DNA from: DATFVJ01 sp963820395
GTDB lineage: Bacteria; Actinomycetota; Actinomycetes; Streptosporangiales; Streptosporangiaceae
Assembly: GCA_963820395.1 (NCBI GenBank)
Contig: CAWGAE010000007.1
Location: 310,001 to 374,000 of the forward strand
Length of the DNA stretch: 64,000 bases
Direction of reading: 5' to 3'
Position numbers and translations under genes: made by a program. The notes beneath the pieces were generated by a model that was not told where the DNA came from, did no database searches, and saw only the letters and a list, made by a program, of their open reading frames with translations. Positions within the stretch are counted from its first letter, which is position 1, and each line of letters opens with the position of its first letter. Positions 34,007 to 42,743 of this stretch are shown piece by piece.

Positions 34007-35028
34007 ATGTTGAAGCGCTGGGCTGACTGGCCGCGGACCATGCGATGGCTGGTGGTCATGCTAGCCGCTGTCGCGGTGGTGCTAGCAGCCTGGGTGCTGT
34101 TGGTGCCGGTGGCGGATTGGTTCGCCACTCACGACGTCGGCCATGTCACGGGAGCCCTACGGACGTCGCGTCTCCAGACGGCGCGGGACGCGGCGCGAGG
34201 TCGGCTGCTGACACTCTGCGCGGGAGTGTTTGCCGCGGGTGCGCTGATATTCACCGCGCGGAACTTCAGCCTGTCGCGGCGCTCCGTTGAACTGACCGAG
34301 CAAGGGCAGGTGACCGACCGCTACACCAAAGCGGTCGAACAGCTTGGCTCCAAAAAGCTCGACGTGCGGATCGGCGGCATCTACGCCCTGGAGCGCATCG
34401 CCCGCGACTCCGCGAGAGACCACCCCACGGTGATGGAAGTGCTGGCCGCGTTCATCCGCGAGCACTCCCGTGAGCACTGGCCATTGCCCGAGCCCGACAC
34501 TGACGCCGTGCCGCCGCGGAAAACCCGCCCCGACGTGCAAGCCGCCGTCACTGTCATCGGGCGGCGAGTCTCCTGCAACGACCGTCCTGGCGCTGCCATT
34601 GACCTTCTTGGTGCGAAAAGCTATTCGGCGCGAACCTCAACGGCGCGAACCTCACCCGCGCGGATCTCACCGGCGCGAACCTCATTCGCGTGGACCTCAC
34701 TCGCGCGGACCTCACAGGCGCGGACCTCGGAGCTGCGCTCATGCCCAGCGCAATCGATCTCCTGGAGTTAACATGCGCGGACCTCACCTGCGCGGACCTC
34801 ACCGGCGCAAACCTCGAAGGCGCCAACCTCATACAGGCGAGTCTCGACGCCGCGGACCTCAGCAATGCTTACCTCAACTGCGCTGACCTCAGACATGTGA
34901 GCCTCAACGGCGCGGACCTTACCGGTGCAAGGTGGCCCCAGGATGCGCCAGTTCCAGAGGGGTGGGTGCGAGACCCTGGCTCGGGTCGGCTAAAGCGAGT
35001 CAGCGAGGAGCCCGGCGAAGCTCCTTGA
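34007..35028 (+). pseudogene. Pentapeptide-repeat membrane protein with a frameshift
   Basis: The start at ATG 34007 has no clear site. Residues 1-90 have two membrane segments (MRWLVVMLAAVAVVLAAWVL, TLCAGVFAAGALIFTARNF). Then comes the conserved block QVTDRYTKAVEQLGSKKLDV, RIGGIYALERIARDSARDHP and VLAAFIREHSREHWP, typical of actinobacterial pentapeptide proteins. The A(D/N)LXX repeats (NLTRADLTGANLIRVDLTRA) follow in another frame and end LKRVSEEPGEAP at 35028. The shift is near GCGAAAAGC at 34610-34620, an A-run. It may be read as two proteins or be broken. Confidence 0.75.
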
Positions 35029-35227
35029 CCCAAGTTTGGGTGTGGGTCGCCCCATCCCACACCAGGTGAACTAGCCACCGCAAGTTCGTCGGCCGACGAC
35101 TTCCGTTGACGAAGTTATTGAGACTCGCGCTGGGTGCTGCTGGCAGCTCATCCCAAGCCGAACTGCGGCGGATGAGACCAGTCAGCCGCATGAGATGCCA
35201 GCGCCATGACCTGCAGACGTCGCGGTC

Positions 35228-36236
35228 TCACGGAGCGGTCCCGACGGCCTGCGTTTGCGGGTACGTCGCCGTCTTCGCCTGCTCGGCGAGGCGATCTTGC
35301 AGGCGTGCGTGGCGGAACTGGTAGACCGGTCCGACAATGCGCAGAACATCGCGTTCACGGGCATCTTCGAGGAACCGCATGAGGCGGGCAGGGGTGTGCC
35401 AGCGCAGGGCAAGCTGAGCGAACGTGAGGGAAGCTGACCACGTCCTCGTGTACATCAGCCCGCCCACAAGCCCGAGTGCGAGCCTGGACGCGAGCCCGAA
35501 CGGCAACCCGGGCCGTGAGCCCAACCGCGAGCCCGAATGCGAGCACGGTTGCGATAATGCGAGGGGCAGCGGGTGCCCATTTTCGTATTCCCCACCACTG
35601 CAAATCGCGCGTGCCGTCCTGGTTCATCCAAGCGGCGAGGCAGTGCAGAAGCATGCTGAGCGGTCTGAAGGTTGTACCGGAGCGGTGGATCCCCAGGTCG
35701 CTGCACGTAGGCGGCGGGCAGAACCCGGTCCAGAAGGTGGTCGAGGATGTCCTCGGGGCACCCCACGTCGCAGAAGTCGAGCAGTTCGCGGACGTTGCCG
35801 GTTCCACGTCCTGCAGTTCGAGCGCGACGGCTCCCACCAGGAATTCGTCCTGGGCAGCAGCCGCCATCTCGGCTCTGCGGGCAAGAACGACGACCCGGAA
35901 GACTGCCTGCTGGCTGAGCGCCCGCAGGGCTACCGGCCTCAGTCCTTCCGGGATCTTATCGAGCCCGTCCAGGATCACCGCGACCTTGCCCACCTTCACC
36001 AGCGCCGCGGCGTCCGCTGGCCGGTCCTTCTTCGGTACCTGCTCCCTGTACTTCAACGCGGCGAGGATCAGCAGCACGGCAACGCCGGTCCTGCCGGAGC
36101 CAAGGGAACCGACGATCACTATACGGCCCGACCCCAGCCCTCCGTACACAGCATGGAGGTCCCGCAGCCCACCCTCGCGTAACTGCCCCTGCCGGACCGC
36201 CGCCAGGCCGGGGAAAGCCGGGAACTGAAAAGTCTG
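35228..36236 (-). pseudogene. NACHT NTPase gene, truncated and frameshifted
   Basis: The minus strand opens FPAFPGLAAVRQGQLREGGL, then LGSGRIVIVGSLGSGRTGVA, a P-loop with Arg in place of the usual Lys. KVGKVAVILDGLDKIPEGLR follows (Walker B). After breaks, GCPEDILDHLLDRVLPAAYV, WNQDG-type repeats and a Gly/Leu/Arg membrane-like run follow, ending LRWHTPARLMRFLEDARERD and VYQFRHARLQDRLAEQ. This is the usual C-terminus of actinobacterial NACHT-domain proteins. Several frames and a short middle show decay. It stands next to an intact but different NACHT gene. Confidence 0.78.
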
Positions 36237-36513
36237 GCTTTACAAACGTCCGTTTGTGGTCGGGCTTGTGGACAGTGCGGCTGAAATTGGCCTCCCGCGC
36301 ACTCTGCCTCAGGGCAGCTAGCCTTGATCATTCATCGGACGTGGGCCTGGAGGGACGTCTCGGCCGCGACCTGAGCAAAGTCTTGACGGATCGCTATCCC
36401 ACCAGTACCTGCAACCGAGCCATATCTCGAACAACTCCCCGCCTTCAGTCGAACACGCGAATAACACGGTCCTTCCCCGGCGCGTTCAGATTCAGTGACA
36501 CGGTAATGATTAT

Positions 36514-39500
36514 TTACCGACGGCGAACTCTACTATGCTTACCAAGCTTATCCTGACCGTAAACCCGCCGCTCTGCAAAACCCTCCAGATTCACCGTTAA
36601 ACCATCCTTTCCGGCAAGTGGCGTGAGGTCCACATCATCATTTCCCCACAAAAATAAGTATTCAAGTCTATCGAGTCCACGGAGTGGTGCCAAGTCCGGC
36701 AGAGGACCCTCGCCACCCAAATGAAGCACTTCCAGCTGCGCAAGAGCGGTTATAAACGACAGATCACTTACCGGGGTATGGTGCAAATTCAAAAATCCAA
36801 TGCCAGGAAGCGCCCCGACCTTCTCAACGTCCTCTAGAGAAGGCGCAACCAGATACATACCCGTCAGCGTGTTAGCCCAACGCTCTATGCCAGAAATACT
36901 CCTCAGCCGAAAACAGCGCGATAGTAGCAGGAAGCCAAGAGACTCCAGAGCACGAAGGCTTAACAACCCATCAAGATCCTCAAGCTCCTCAGCATCCCAA
37001 AGACCAAATCTGTACAGTTCCAATCCCGGCGACAACATATCGGAAAGCGCCGCTGCGTTACGGAGACCAACGATCTGCAATTGCTTCAATGCTTTGAACG
37101 ACCGCAGCGAAGCCGGATCCCCTACGTTCCTATAGTCAAAGTCTAGCTCAACGACACTGTTCTGTGCGAAATCTTCCAATCCCACTAAACCTGTCACCCT
37201 CAAATCAACGCTGCGCAGCTTCGGCATCTCCGCTAGAGGTGAAAGATCCCTAACCAACCGGTCTGATATCTGCAGTCTTTCTACCTCGGTCGCTTGAGCC
37301 ACATTACTAATATCTCCGTGCCCCCGAGGAAAATTTAGGCTCAAAGAATAGATCTTAGGATAATGCAATACGGGAAGGAGCGCAGGGTCAGTTACAATCA
37401 TGGAATCTATTGTTACTCCATCCAGCACCCTGCGCGCATAAACTTCAGGCTCGAAGCGAAGCCACGCCCGTCTCAGTTCGTTCACGACGATCCGTCCTGC
37501 CCGCGAAGCACATCCAGAGATAATCTCCAACGCCTTCTCACCGCCAACCAGGCTCGCCAACCGAATCGTTGCTGCTGCCTGACGCGCGCCACGGATTGGT
37601 CGATTGACGAGAAGGTCGAGTATGAAGTCACCTCCAACCGCCAAAGCTTCTGCGTCACGCATAGTACGCGGAGGCAGCAACTCAGCAGCCACTGCCTCCA
37701 CGTCAGCGAGAATCTTGCTGTCGAGCTGATGTGACGTCTCAAGGCATGCCACAGCAAGCACCCGAATAATCTGTCTATATTCCGGCTCTGCTTCTGCGCG
37801 GGCTAGCAGCCTCCCAAGCAACTCATCGCGCTGGTGAAGCAGTGCATGTCCCGCCGCCATCACTACTACTTCTCTCCACTGATCGTCATGAGCGTGTTCC
37901 ACCAGCACGCCAATGTCATCCGCATCAACCGCCGCACCAGCGGCTAGATACTCCTGAAATGTGCGATGAATAAAATCAATGCGATCAACTGCGGGCTGGC
38001 GAATTACTCCGCTCCGATCAAGCAAGAACTTCACCACTACCGCGCCGCCTGCGCTCACCCGCGGCATACTGCTCAAGCGTTGGTCGAACCTTTCCGTAAT
38101 CCGATCAATCGAGGCATCTGACCAACCGTTGCGGATCAGCCAGTACGCAAGATCCTCAAGCAGCAACATCTTGTCTCTGCGCGACAATTCAAAATTCGAT
38201 GCATTGATCCGGCGCTCAAAGTCGCGGCGTTCTAGCAGCATTTCAAGAGCAGCTTTGTAAACTTCCAGCCTATCACGGGGTAGAAGCATTCTTCGATCGA
38301 GATTCAACGCGCATAGCAAAGCGGTTAACAACGGATTGGTCGCGAGCTGCAGCAAATGGCGGTGCGACTTGATTTCCATTAACAATTGGCGTTGTAATTC
38401 CACAAGATTGGCCTGTCCGTCATCGCCGTCCGCCGCCTTGCGGAATGCGCTATGCCATTGTTCGACAAGGGCCTGCACATCCGACCACGTCATAGGCTGT
38501 ATCTCGGTTGGATCAAAATGCTCTCGTTCTAGCCACGCCTCGGTCACAGCAGCAGGGCGCGAGCTGACAATGTAGCACGCATCTGGAAATGTGGCCACAA
38601 GCTCCCTGAGCCACCTTCTTGCTGGTCCACGCTCAGAGTCGGGAAGTTCATCGATCCCATCTACAAGGACAATCGCCTGGCCGGTTCGCAACTTATTCTG
38701 CGCCCATCCATTCGGCATCTCTTCCGAAATGTGTCGACCAACATCACTGAGGAAGTTCTCTGGCGCTGGGAATTCCCCACCCGCGTAACGACGAAGTCGT
38801 ATAAGAAACGGAACCGAATGGTTCCAGGCCGTCAATGGTTGCCGGAAGTCCCGCAGAGCGGTACGTACTGCAATCCACTGCAAAAGCGTGGTTTTACCAG
38901 TCCCCGCATCACCTCGAAGGAACATGCGGCGGGTTGCGGCTAGAGCGTCCTCTATAGACAGACTTTGATTATCGCCAATTGAACGCTCACGTTCAGGTTC
39001 GCCCAATAGCAGTCGCTGCTGTCCTGGTCGACGCCTTACGATTTGCGCTGAACTGACTGTCAAACTGATATACGCGGCGCTAAGCGAATATGTTTGCACT
39101 GCTTCGGAGAGAGTGACTCCAAACAGCTCAAGATGATCTAGTTGCTTGGCCACCAGTTGACGATAGGCGTTTTCGAAGCGATCACTATCATTATGGCCTC
39201 CCAACGCGGCAACTCTGTCTATCAGCTCATTTACTCGCCTAAGTATTTCCGTCTCTCGCGACAGCAGCACGGCAAACACGCCGACTTCCCAGCCGGGCAA
39301 AGCGTTAGACATTTCTATTATGTAAGAACAGGACTGGGTAAGTATCCGATCGTAGAGTCCAACTGCACCCATACTTAGATCACGAGTATCGGAGGCGGAA
39401 GTAGCTCGTATCTGGCGTTCCAGAAATAGTGGATCAAGATCTACAGAGAAGAGGTCAGGCGTTGTTAGATGCGCATGGTCGAAGGTTTGAGAGGCCGCAT

Positions 39501-39759
39501 AAACGGCCGCATTTCTTTCATTTTCGGGAACATCTCGAAACTCGTGCCCGAGAACAGAGAGCACCTGGTCCGCTATCCTCTCTTCGAGCTTTTCGAAGAG
39601 CCGTTTTACCTTACGTCGTTCACGAGCATCTGAAACCTTGGCTTCGATGAGGTCAACTAAGCTAGCGCTGACTTCTGTAGCTATAACGTCGTCCTTCAAC
39701 CAAATTCGAAAAAAGGTTTTAACGACCGCCGCGCCAAGCACGAGGCTTGCGTCAGGCAT
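36514..39759 (-). CDS. NACHT-LRR NTPase (bacterial NLR-like), 1081 aa
   Basis: Domains in order: a 250-residue helical N-terminal domain (VVKTFFRIWLKDDVIATEVS, RERRKVKRLFEKLEERIADQ), NACHT with Walker A GDAGTGKTTLL at 283-293, Walker B AIVLVDGIDELP at 362-373, sensor YIVSSRP at 396-402, and the typical FIHRTFQEYLAAGAA. A helical linker follows, then leucine-rich repeats from about residue 800 to the end (LSPLAEMPKLRSVDLRVTGL, VSDLSFITALAQLEVLHLGG). The plan matches bacterial NLR-like proteins, some of which act in phage defence by sensing and then disabling the cell. No effector domain was recognised at the N-terminus. Intact, one frame, lower GC than its neighbours. Confidence 0.85.
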   Translation of the reverse strand: MPDASLVLGAAVVKTFFRIWLKDDVIATEVSASLVDLIEAKVSDARERRKVKRLFEKLEERIADQVLSVLGHEFRDVPENERNAAVYAASQTFDHAHLTTPDLFSVDLDPLFLERQIRATSASDTRDLSMGAVGLYDRILTQSCSYIIEMSNALPGWEVGVFAVLLSRETEILRRVNELIDRVAALGGHNDSDRFENAYRQLVAKQLDHLELFGVTLSEAVQTYSLSAAYISLTVSSAQIVRRRPGQQRLLLGEPERERSIGDNQSLSIEDALAATRRMFLRGDAGTGKTTLLQWIAVRTALRDFRQPLTAWNHSVPFLIRLRRYAGGEFPAPENFLSDVGRHISEEMPNGWAQNKLRTGQAIVLVDGIDELPDSERGPARRWLRELVATFPDACYIVSSRPAAVTEAWLEREHFDPTEIQPMTWSDVQALVEQWHSAFRKAADGDDGQANLVELQRQLLMEIKSHRHLLQLATNPLLTALLCALNLDRRMLLPRDRLEVYKAALEMLLERRDFERRINASNFELSRRDKMLLLEDLAYWLIRNGWSDASIDRITERFDQRLSSMPRVSAGGAVVVKFLLDRSGVIRQPAVDRIDFIHRTFQEYLAAGAAVDADDIGVLVEHAHDDQWREVVVMAAGHALLHQRDELLGRLLARAEAEPEYRQIIRVLAVACLETSHQLDSKILADVEAVAAELLPPRTMRDAEALAVGGDFILDLLVNRPIRGARQAAATIRLASLVGGEKALEIISGCASRAGRIVVNELRRAWLRFEPEVYARRVLDGVTIDSMIVTDPALLPVLHYPKIYSLSLNFPRGHGDISNVAQATEVERLQISDRLVRDLSPLAEMPKLRSVDLRVTGLVGLEDFAQNSVVELDFDYRNVGDPASLRSFKALKQLQIVGLRNAAALSDMLSPGLELYRFGLWDAEELEDLDGLLSLRALESLGFLLLSRCFRLRSISGIERWANTLTGMYLVAPSLEDVEKVGALPGIGFLNLHHTPVSDLSFITALAQLEVLHLGGEGPLPDLAPLRGLDRLEYLFLWGNDDVDLTPLAGKDGLTVNLEGFAERRVYGQDKLGKHSRVRRR

Positions 39760-40435
39760 TCTACAGACACCTCCGAACGAACGAGCCCAACTGATACCTC
39801 ATGTTCTCTCCACCCATGCAAGTGTCTCGGAGGTAGCCCCAGCCCCACAGCGGCTGTGCTGCACAGCTCGCAAGCTGACGAGTCCTGATCGTAGCCGTCC
39901 CCTCCGAGGTCCGTGACCGCAGGGCAACCGCTGACCGGGAAAGTAAGTGGCGCACGTACACGCGAGGACGGCCTTGACTCTGATCTTGCGCCGGTTTCTT
40001 TTGGCGCCTATCGGAAGGATGGCCAAGTGCGGACCCTGGATCCGTACAGCACGCAAGTACAGCAACCCCATCGGCCGCAGGCTACCGGGACCGGCAACCA
40101 GTCTGCACTGACCTGCGCGAATGGCCATCACCGGCCCCCGTGCTGCTACTTCGCATCGAGGGGGTCAGGGGAGTCAATCCCCTCAACTCCAGCAAGAACC
40201 AGCAGGTCAGAGTCTACTTAGCAGCGAAGCAGGCAGCCCGCATAGATCACTGTTGGTGGTCCGTTGGCTGGATCGAGCACCAGTTGGCGGGTAGACGCGC
40301 AACCGGGTCCACGGCGGATGGAGCCGTCGCCTTCGTCATGCCGCCCACCCTATGCGCGGCCAGGCCGATGCCTTTGACGGCGTCGCGACGTGTCCATAAG
40401 CTCAGGTGCAAGCGTCAAGGCTATAGAGTTAACGT
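39760..40435. other. 676 bp upstream of the NACHT-LRR gene, no gene
   Basis: It should hold the promoter of the NACHT-LRR gene. At 40155-40195 a stretch resembles a degenerate tRNA T-arm (AGGGG, seven-base loop AGTCAAT, CCCCT, then CAACTCCA) but lacks the TTC and the rest of a tRNA. Frames here are not supported. Confidence 0.35.
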
Positions 40436-40945
40436 ATGAGTAAGGGGCTTGGGCCCTTGCAGCGGGAGATCCTCGCCACGTTACCGGAGTCGGCCGCGCC
40501 TGATGTCTGGCACCGTGGTATGGCGCTTGACAAGGGTAGTGACGAGCCCTGGCACTGCGTCCGTGGTCTCGATGTAATCCTGGCCGATGGCATCGGGGAT
40601 CTCATTGTGGCCCGGTCAATTATCGTCGGCCGCCTCGGCGGTTGCGACTCGGCGGGTTTCTCCGCATCGTTCAGCCGTGCGGTCCGCACCCTCGCCAGGC
40701 GAGGATTGATCACACTCGTGTCTCTCGTGCCGATTACCGAATACCGCGATGTTCCCCGGGCACCCCGCGACCGCGTCAACGTCTGTCACTTCGCGGACGG
40801 AATGTACTTCGACTATGGCGAACGGTCAGCACGCTTCACTGGTCCGGGCGACGTCACCACGAAGAATCGATCATGGTGCAGCAAGGTCCAGGTAGAGGCT
40901 GACCCGGGTGTTGCCGTAGTGAAAGTACTAGAACAGTACCTATAG
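40436..40945 (+). CDS. Hypothetical winged-helix-type protein, 169 aa
   Basis: The ATG has TATAGAGT about eight bases upstream, a leaderless-type start. The N-terminal half (LGPLQREILATLPESAAPDV, SASFSRAVRTLARRGLITLV) fits a winged helix. The C-terminal half (VCHFADGMYFDYGERSARFT) is unknown. Possibly a regulator of the neighbouring genes. Confidence 0.5.
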   Translation: MSKGLGPLQREILATLPESAAPDVWHRGMALDKGSDEPWHCVRGLDVILADGIGDLIVARSIIVGRLGGCDSAGFSASFSRAVRTLARRGLITLVSLVPITEYRDVPRAPRDRVNVCHFADGMYFDYGERSARFTGPGDVTTKNRSWCSKVQVEADPGVAVVKVLEQYL

Positions 40946-40979
40946 AGCAGCATCTATAGGATCGATCCCGGTCTGTACC

Positions 40980-41312
40980 TTAGGCCAGGCTGCCGGTCGT
41001 GCTTGCTCGCCAGGACCCGGCGAGCAGGGCACGAACCTCGCTCTCCCGGAACCGGCGGTGACCCCCGGGCGTGCGAACGGCGGTCAGCTTGCCAGCCTGC
41101 GCCCACCGTGTGACGGTCTTGGGGTCGACTCGGAATATTGTCGCGACCTCCGCTGGCGTGAGCAGCGGCTCGGCCTCGGGTGTGCGTGAGGCGGCCATCA
41201 GATCAGGCCCCTGATCCTCAACTGACAGCTTGGCTTGGCCGTGACCGGTGGAGGAAGCGTGGCTTTCCGTGATTGCCTGCCTGATCATTTCACTCTCCGA
41301 TCGGTTGGCCAT
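40980..41312 (-). CDS. BldC-family MerR-like DNA-binding protein
   Basis: Residues about 48-98 read EPLLTPAEVATIFRVDPKTV, TRWAQAGKLTAVRTPGGHRR and FRESEVRALLAG, the BldC signature. BldC of streptomycetes binds as head-to-tail oligomers on direct repeats to control development. This copy has a 38-residue N-terminal addition; the alternative start at ATG 41198 would give the usual BldC length. It is an accessory paralogue, perhaps a regulator of the island. Homology is secure, target inferred. Confidence 0.85.
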   Translation of the reverse strand: MANRSESEMIRQAITESHASSTGHGQAKLSVEDQGPDLMAASRTPEAEPLLTPAEVATIFRVDPKTVTRWAQAGKLTAVRTPGGHRRFRESEVRALLAGSWRASTTGSLA

Positions 41313-41816
41313 GTCTGTCCGAGCACCCAGTAGACGGCTACCGATCGCGCGCGGATGACACCACGGGCAATCCTGGCAAACCCGTTGACGGCAAGTGCGG
41401 AATGCGGTAAAAGCCAGTATTGGTGTGTCCCATTTAGTACCAACTTGGGCGAGATGAGTGGTTAGGCTCGCGCCTCGCTAGATAAATCAAGCACACTGCC
41501 CCGGCGGATAGCGCCAAGGTCATACGACTACGTGCATGACGCAAAGTGATCCCCTTCGACCTGTGATCGTTACAGACCCCGAATAGTCCAGTCCCACGGG
41601 TTGCCATCCTGTGGCCGGGAACTACGAAGTGTCCGGTTGTGTCCGTAAGCCTGAACGTAGTACGGACACAATCGGGCCGACCTACTTTGATTACAAGATC
41701 GTCGCAACCTGGCTGTAATCCACGTGGACCAGCTCGAAAGACGACGATCTCAGAGGCGGCAACGCTCGGGGCAACCGGGACATCTCACTGCACACCAGGT
41801 GGGGTATGCTCGCGCG
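41313..41816. other. 504 bp without a supported gene
   Basis: No frame with a good start. TATGCT lies at about 41805 just before GTG 41817, so a leaderless promoter is possible. Confidence 0.35.
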
Positions 41817-41978
41817 GTGAGGATTGTGCAGATGCGGGGATGGTGCCCCGGCTGCAAGCACTTTGTCGCCATGCTGGCGGGACGCTCGATGGGCGGGGAG
41901 TACTGGGATGAGTGCTTAAGTTGCGGCTGGTACAGGACGAGACGATCATCAAGCGCGCACCAAATGATCGGGCTGTAG
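41817..41978 (+). CDS. Small zinc-ribbon protein, 53 aa
   Basis: GTG 41817 lies seven bases after TATGCT, a leaderless-type arrangement. The product MRIVQMRGWCPGCKHFVAML, then DECLSCGWYRTRRS, holds two CxxC knuckles for one zinc. The C-terminal residues are basic. Small zinc ribbons often help in RNA or DNA binding. Unknown otherwise. Confidence 0.5.
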   Translation: MRIVQMRGWCPGCKHFVAMLAGRSMGGEYWDECLSCGWYRTRRSSSAHQMIGL

Positions 41979-42126
41979 AGTCCGTGGCCGAGAACTACGA
42001 ATTGTCCACGTTCGCGCCGCGTATCCTGTTGTTGCATGTATATCCGACTCTGCGCCGGCGATATCTGTCCGTAGCCCGGCTGTCGAGCATCTGGCTGCGA
42101 CACGCAGTCTCATAGGATCCCAAAAC

Positions 42127-42651
42127 ATGACGCCCGAGCCGTCAACCAACCCGCCGGAAGCGGCGGCCCGAACAACTGACTCGGTGGATCCATCGGAGCG
42201 GGAAAGCAGCGCGCCCGATGTCCCCGATTTCGCACATGACCAGTTACGCAGGGGGAGAGAGCGATCAACGGACCGGACGGAGGCCGATTACCGGCGGCGG
42301 TCAATGGAACAACGCCGCAACATCGAAATTACCGTGTTCGGCGCCCTTGTTACAGGTCAGATCGCGTTGACTGCACTGGCCGCTTCGAGTGCTGGCAAGC
42401 CCGCCTCACACGTCATATCACGCTTTGCTGCCATCGTCGGCATAACCCTATTCGCCACATACACCGCAATGATCATCGCCATTGAGGTCCGCAACCGCGC
42501 TGACCGACAGGCGTATCAACGCTGGGAGGTGAACCGCGCCACGAAGGAAACACTCTGGGAGAGCCTCAGACGATCGTGGGCAGCGTGGCCCATCCTCGGC
42601 GCAGCAGTGATCACGGCTGCGCTCGTCTGGACCACAAGCGGGCTGCACTAG
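42127..42651 (+). CDS. Membrane protein with charged N-terminus, 174 aa
   Basis: The N-terminal 65 residues are polar and charged (RRGRERSTDRTEADYRRRSM). Two hydrophobic segments follow (ITVFGALVTGQIALTALAAS and FAAIVGITLFATYTAMIIAI). After a charged helix (RNRADRQAYQRWEVNRATKE) comes a final segment (WPILGAAVITAALVWTTSG). Three membrane passes in all. It stands tail to tail with the kinase gene. Possibly a membrane partner of the triad, but that rests only on position. Confidence 0.6.
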   Translation: MTPEPSTNPPEAAARTTDSVDPSERESSAPDVPDFAHDQLRRGRERSTDRTEADYRRRSMEQRRNIEITVFGALVTGQIALTALAASSAGKPASHVISRFAAIVGITLFATYTAMIIAIEVRNRADRQAYQRWEVNRATKETLWESLRRSWAAWPILGAAVITAALVWTTSGLH

Positions 42652-42743
42652 GGCGTGTCCCGTAGATCCATCTCGACCGCTGTGTCTGGGGGCATTTGAC
42701 GATAGAGCTGATGGCGGGGGAAAGCGGCATATTCGGACCGACG

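Noticed and set aside
40150..40200. Possible tRNA gene
   Set aside because: Only a T-arm-like hairpin without TTC; no anticodon arm or acceptor partner upstream. Kept only as a low-interest scar.
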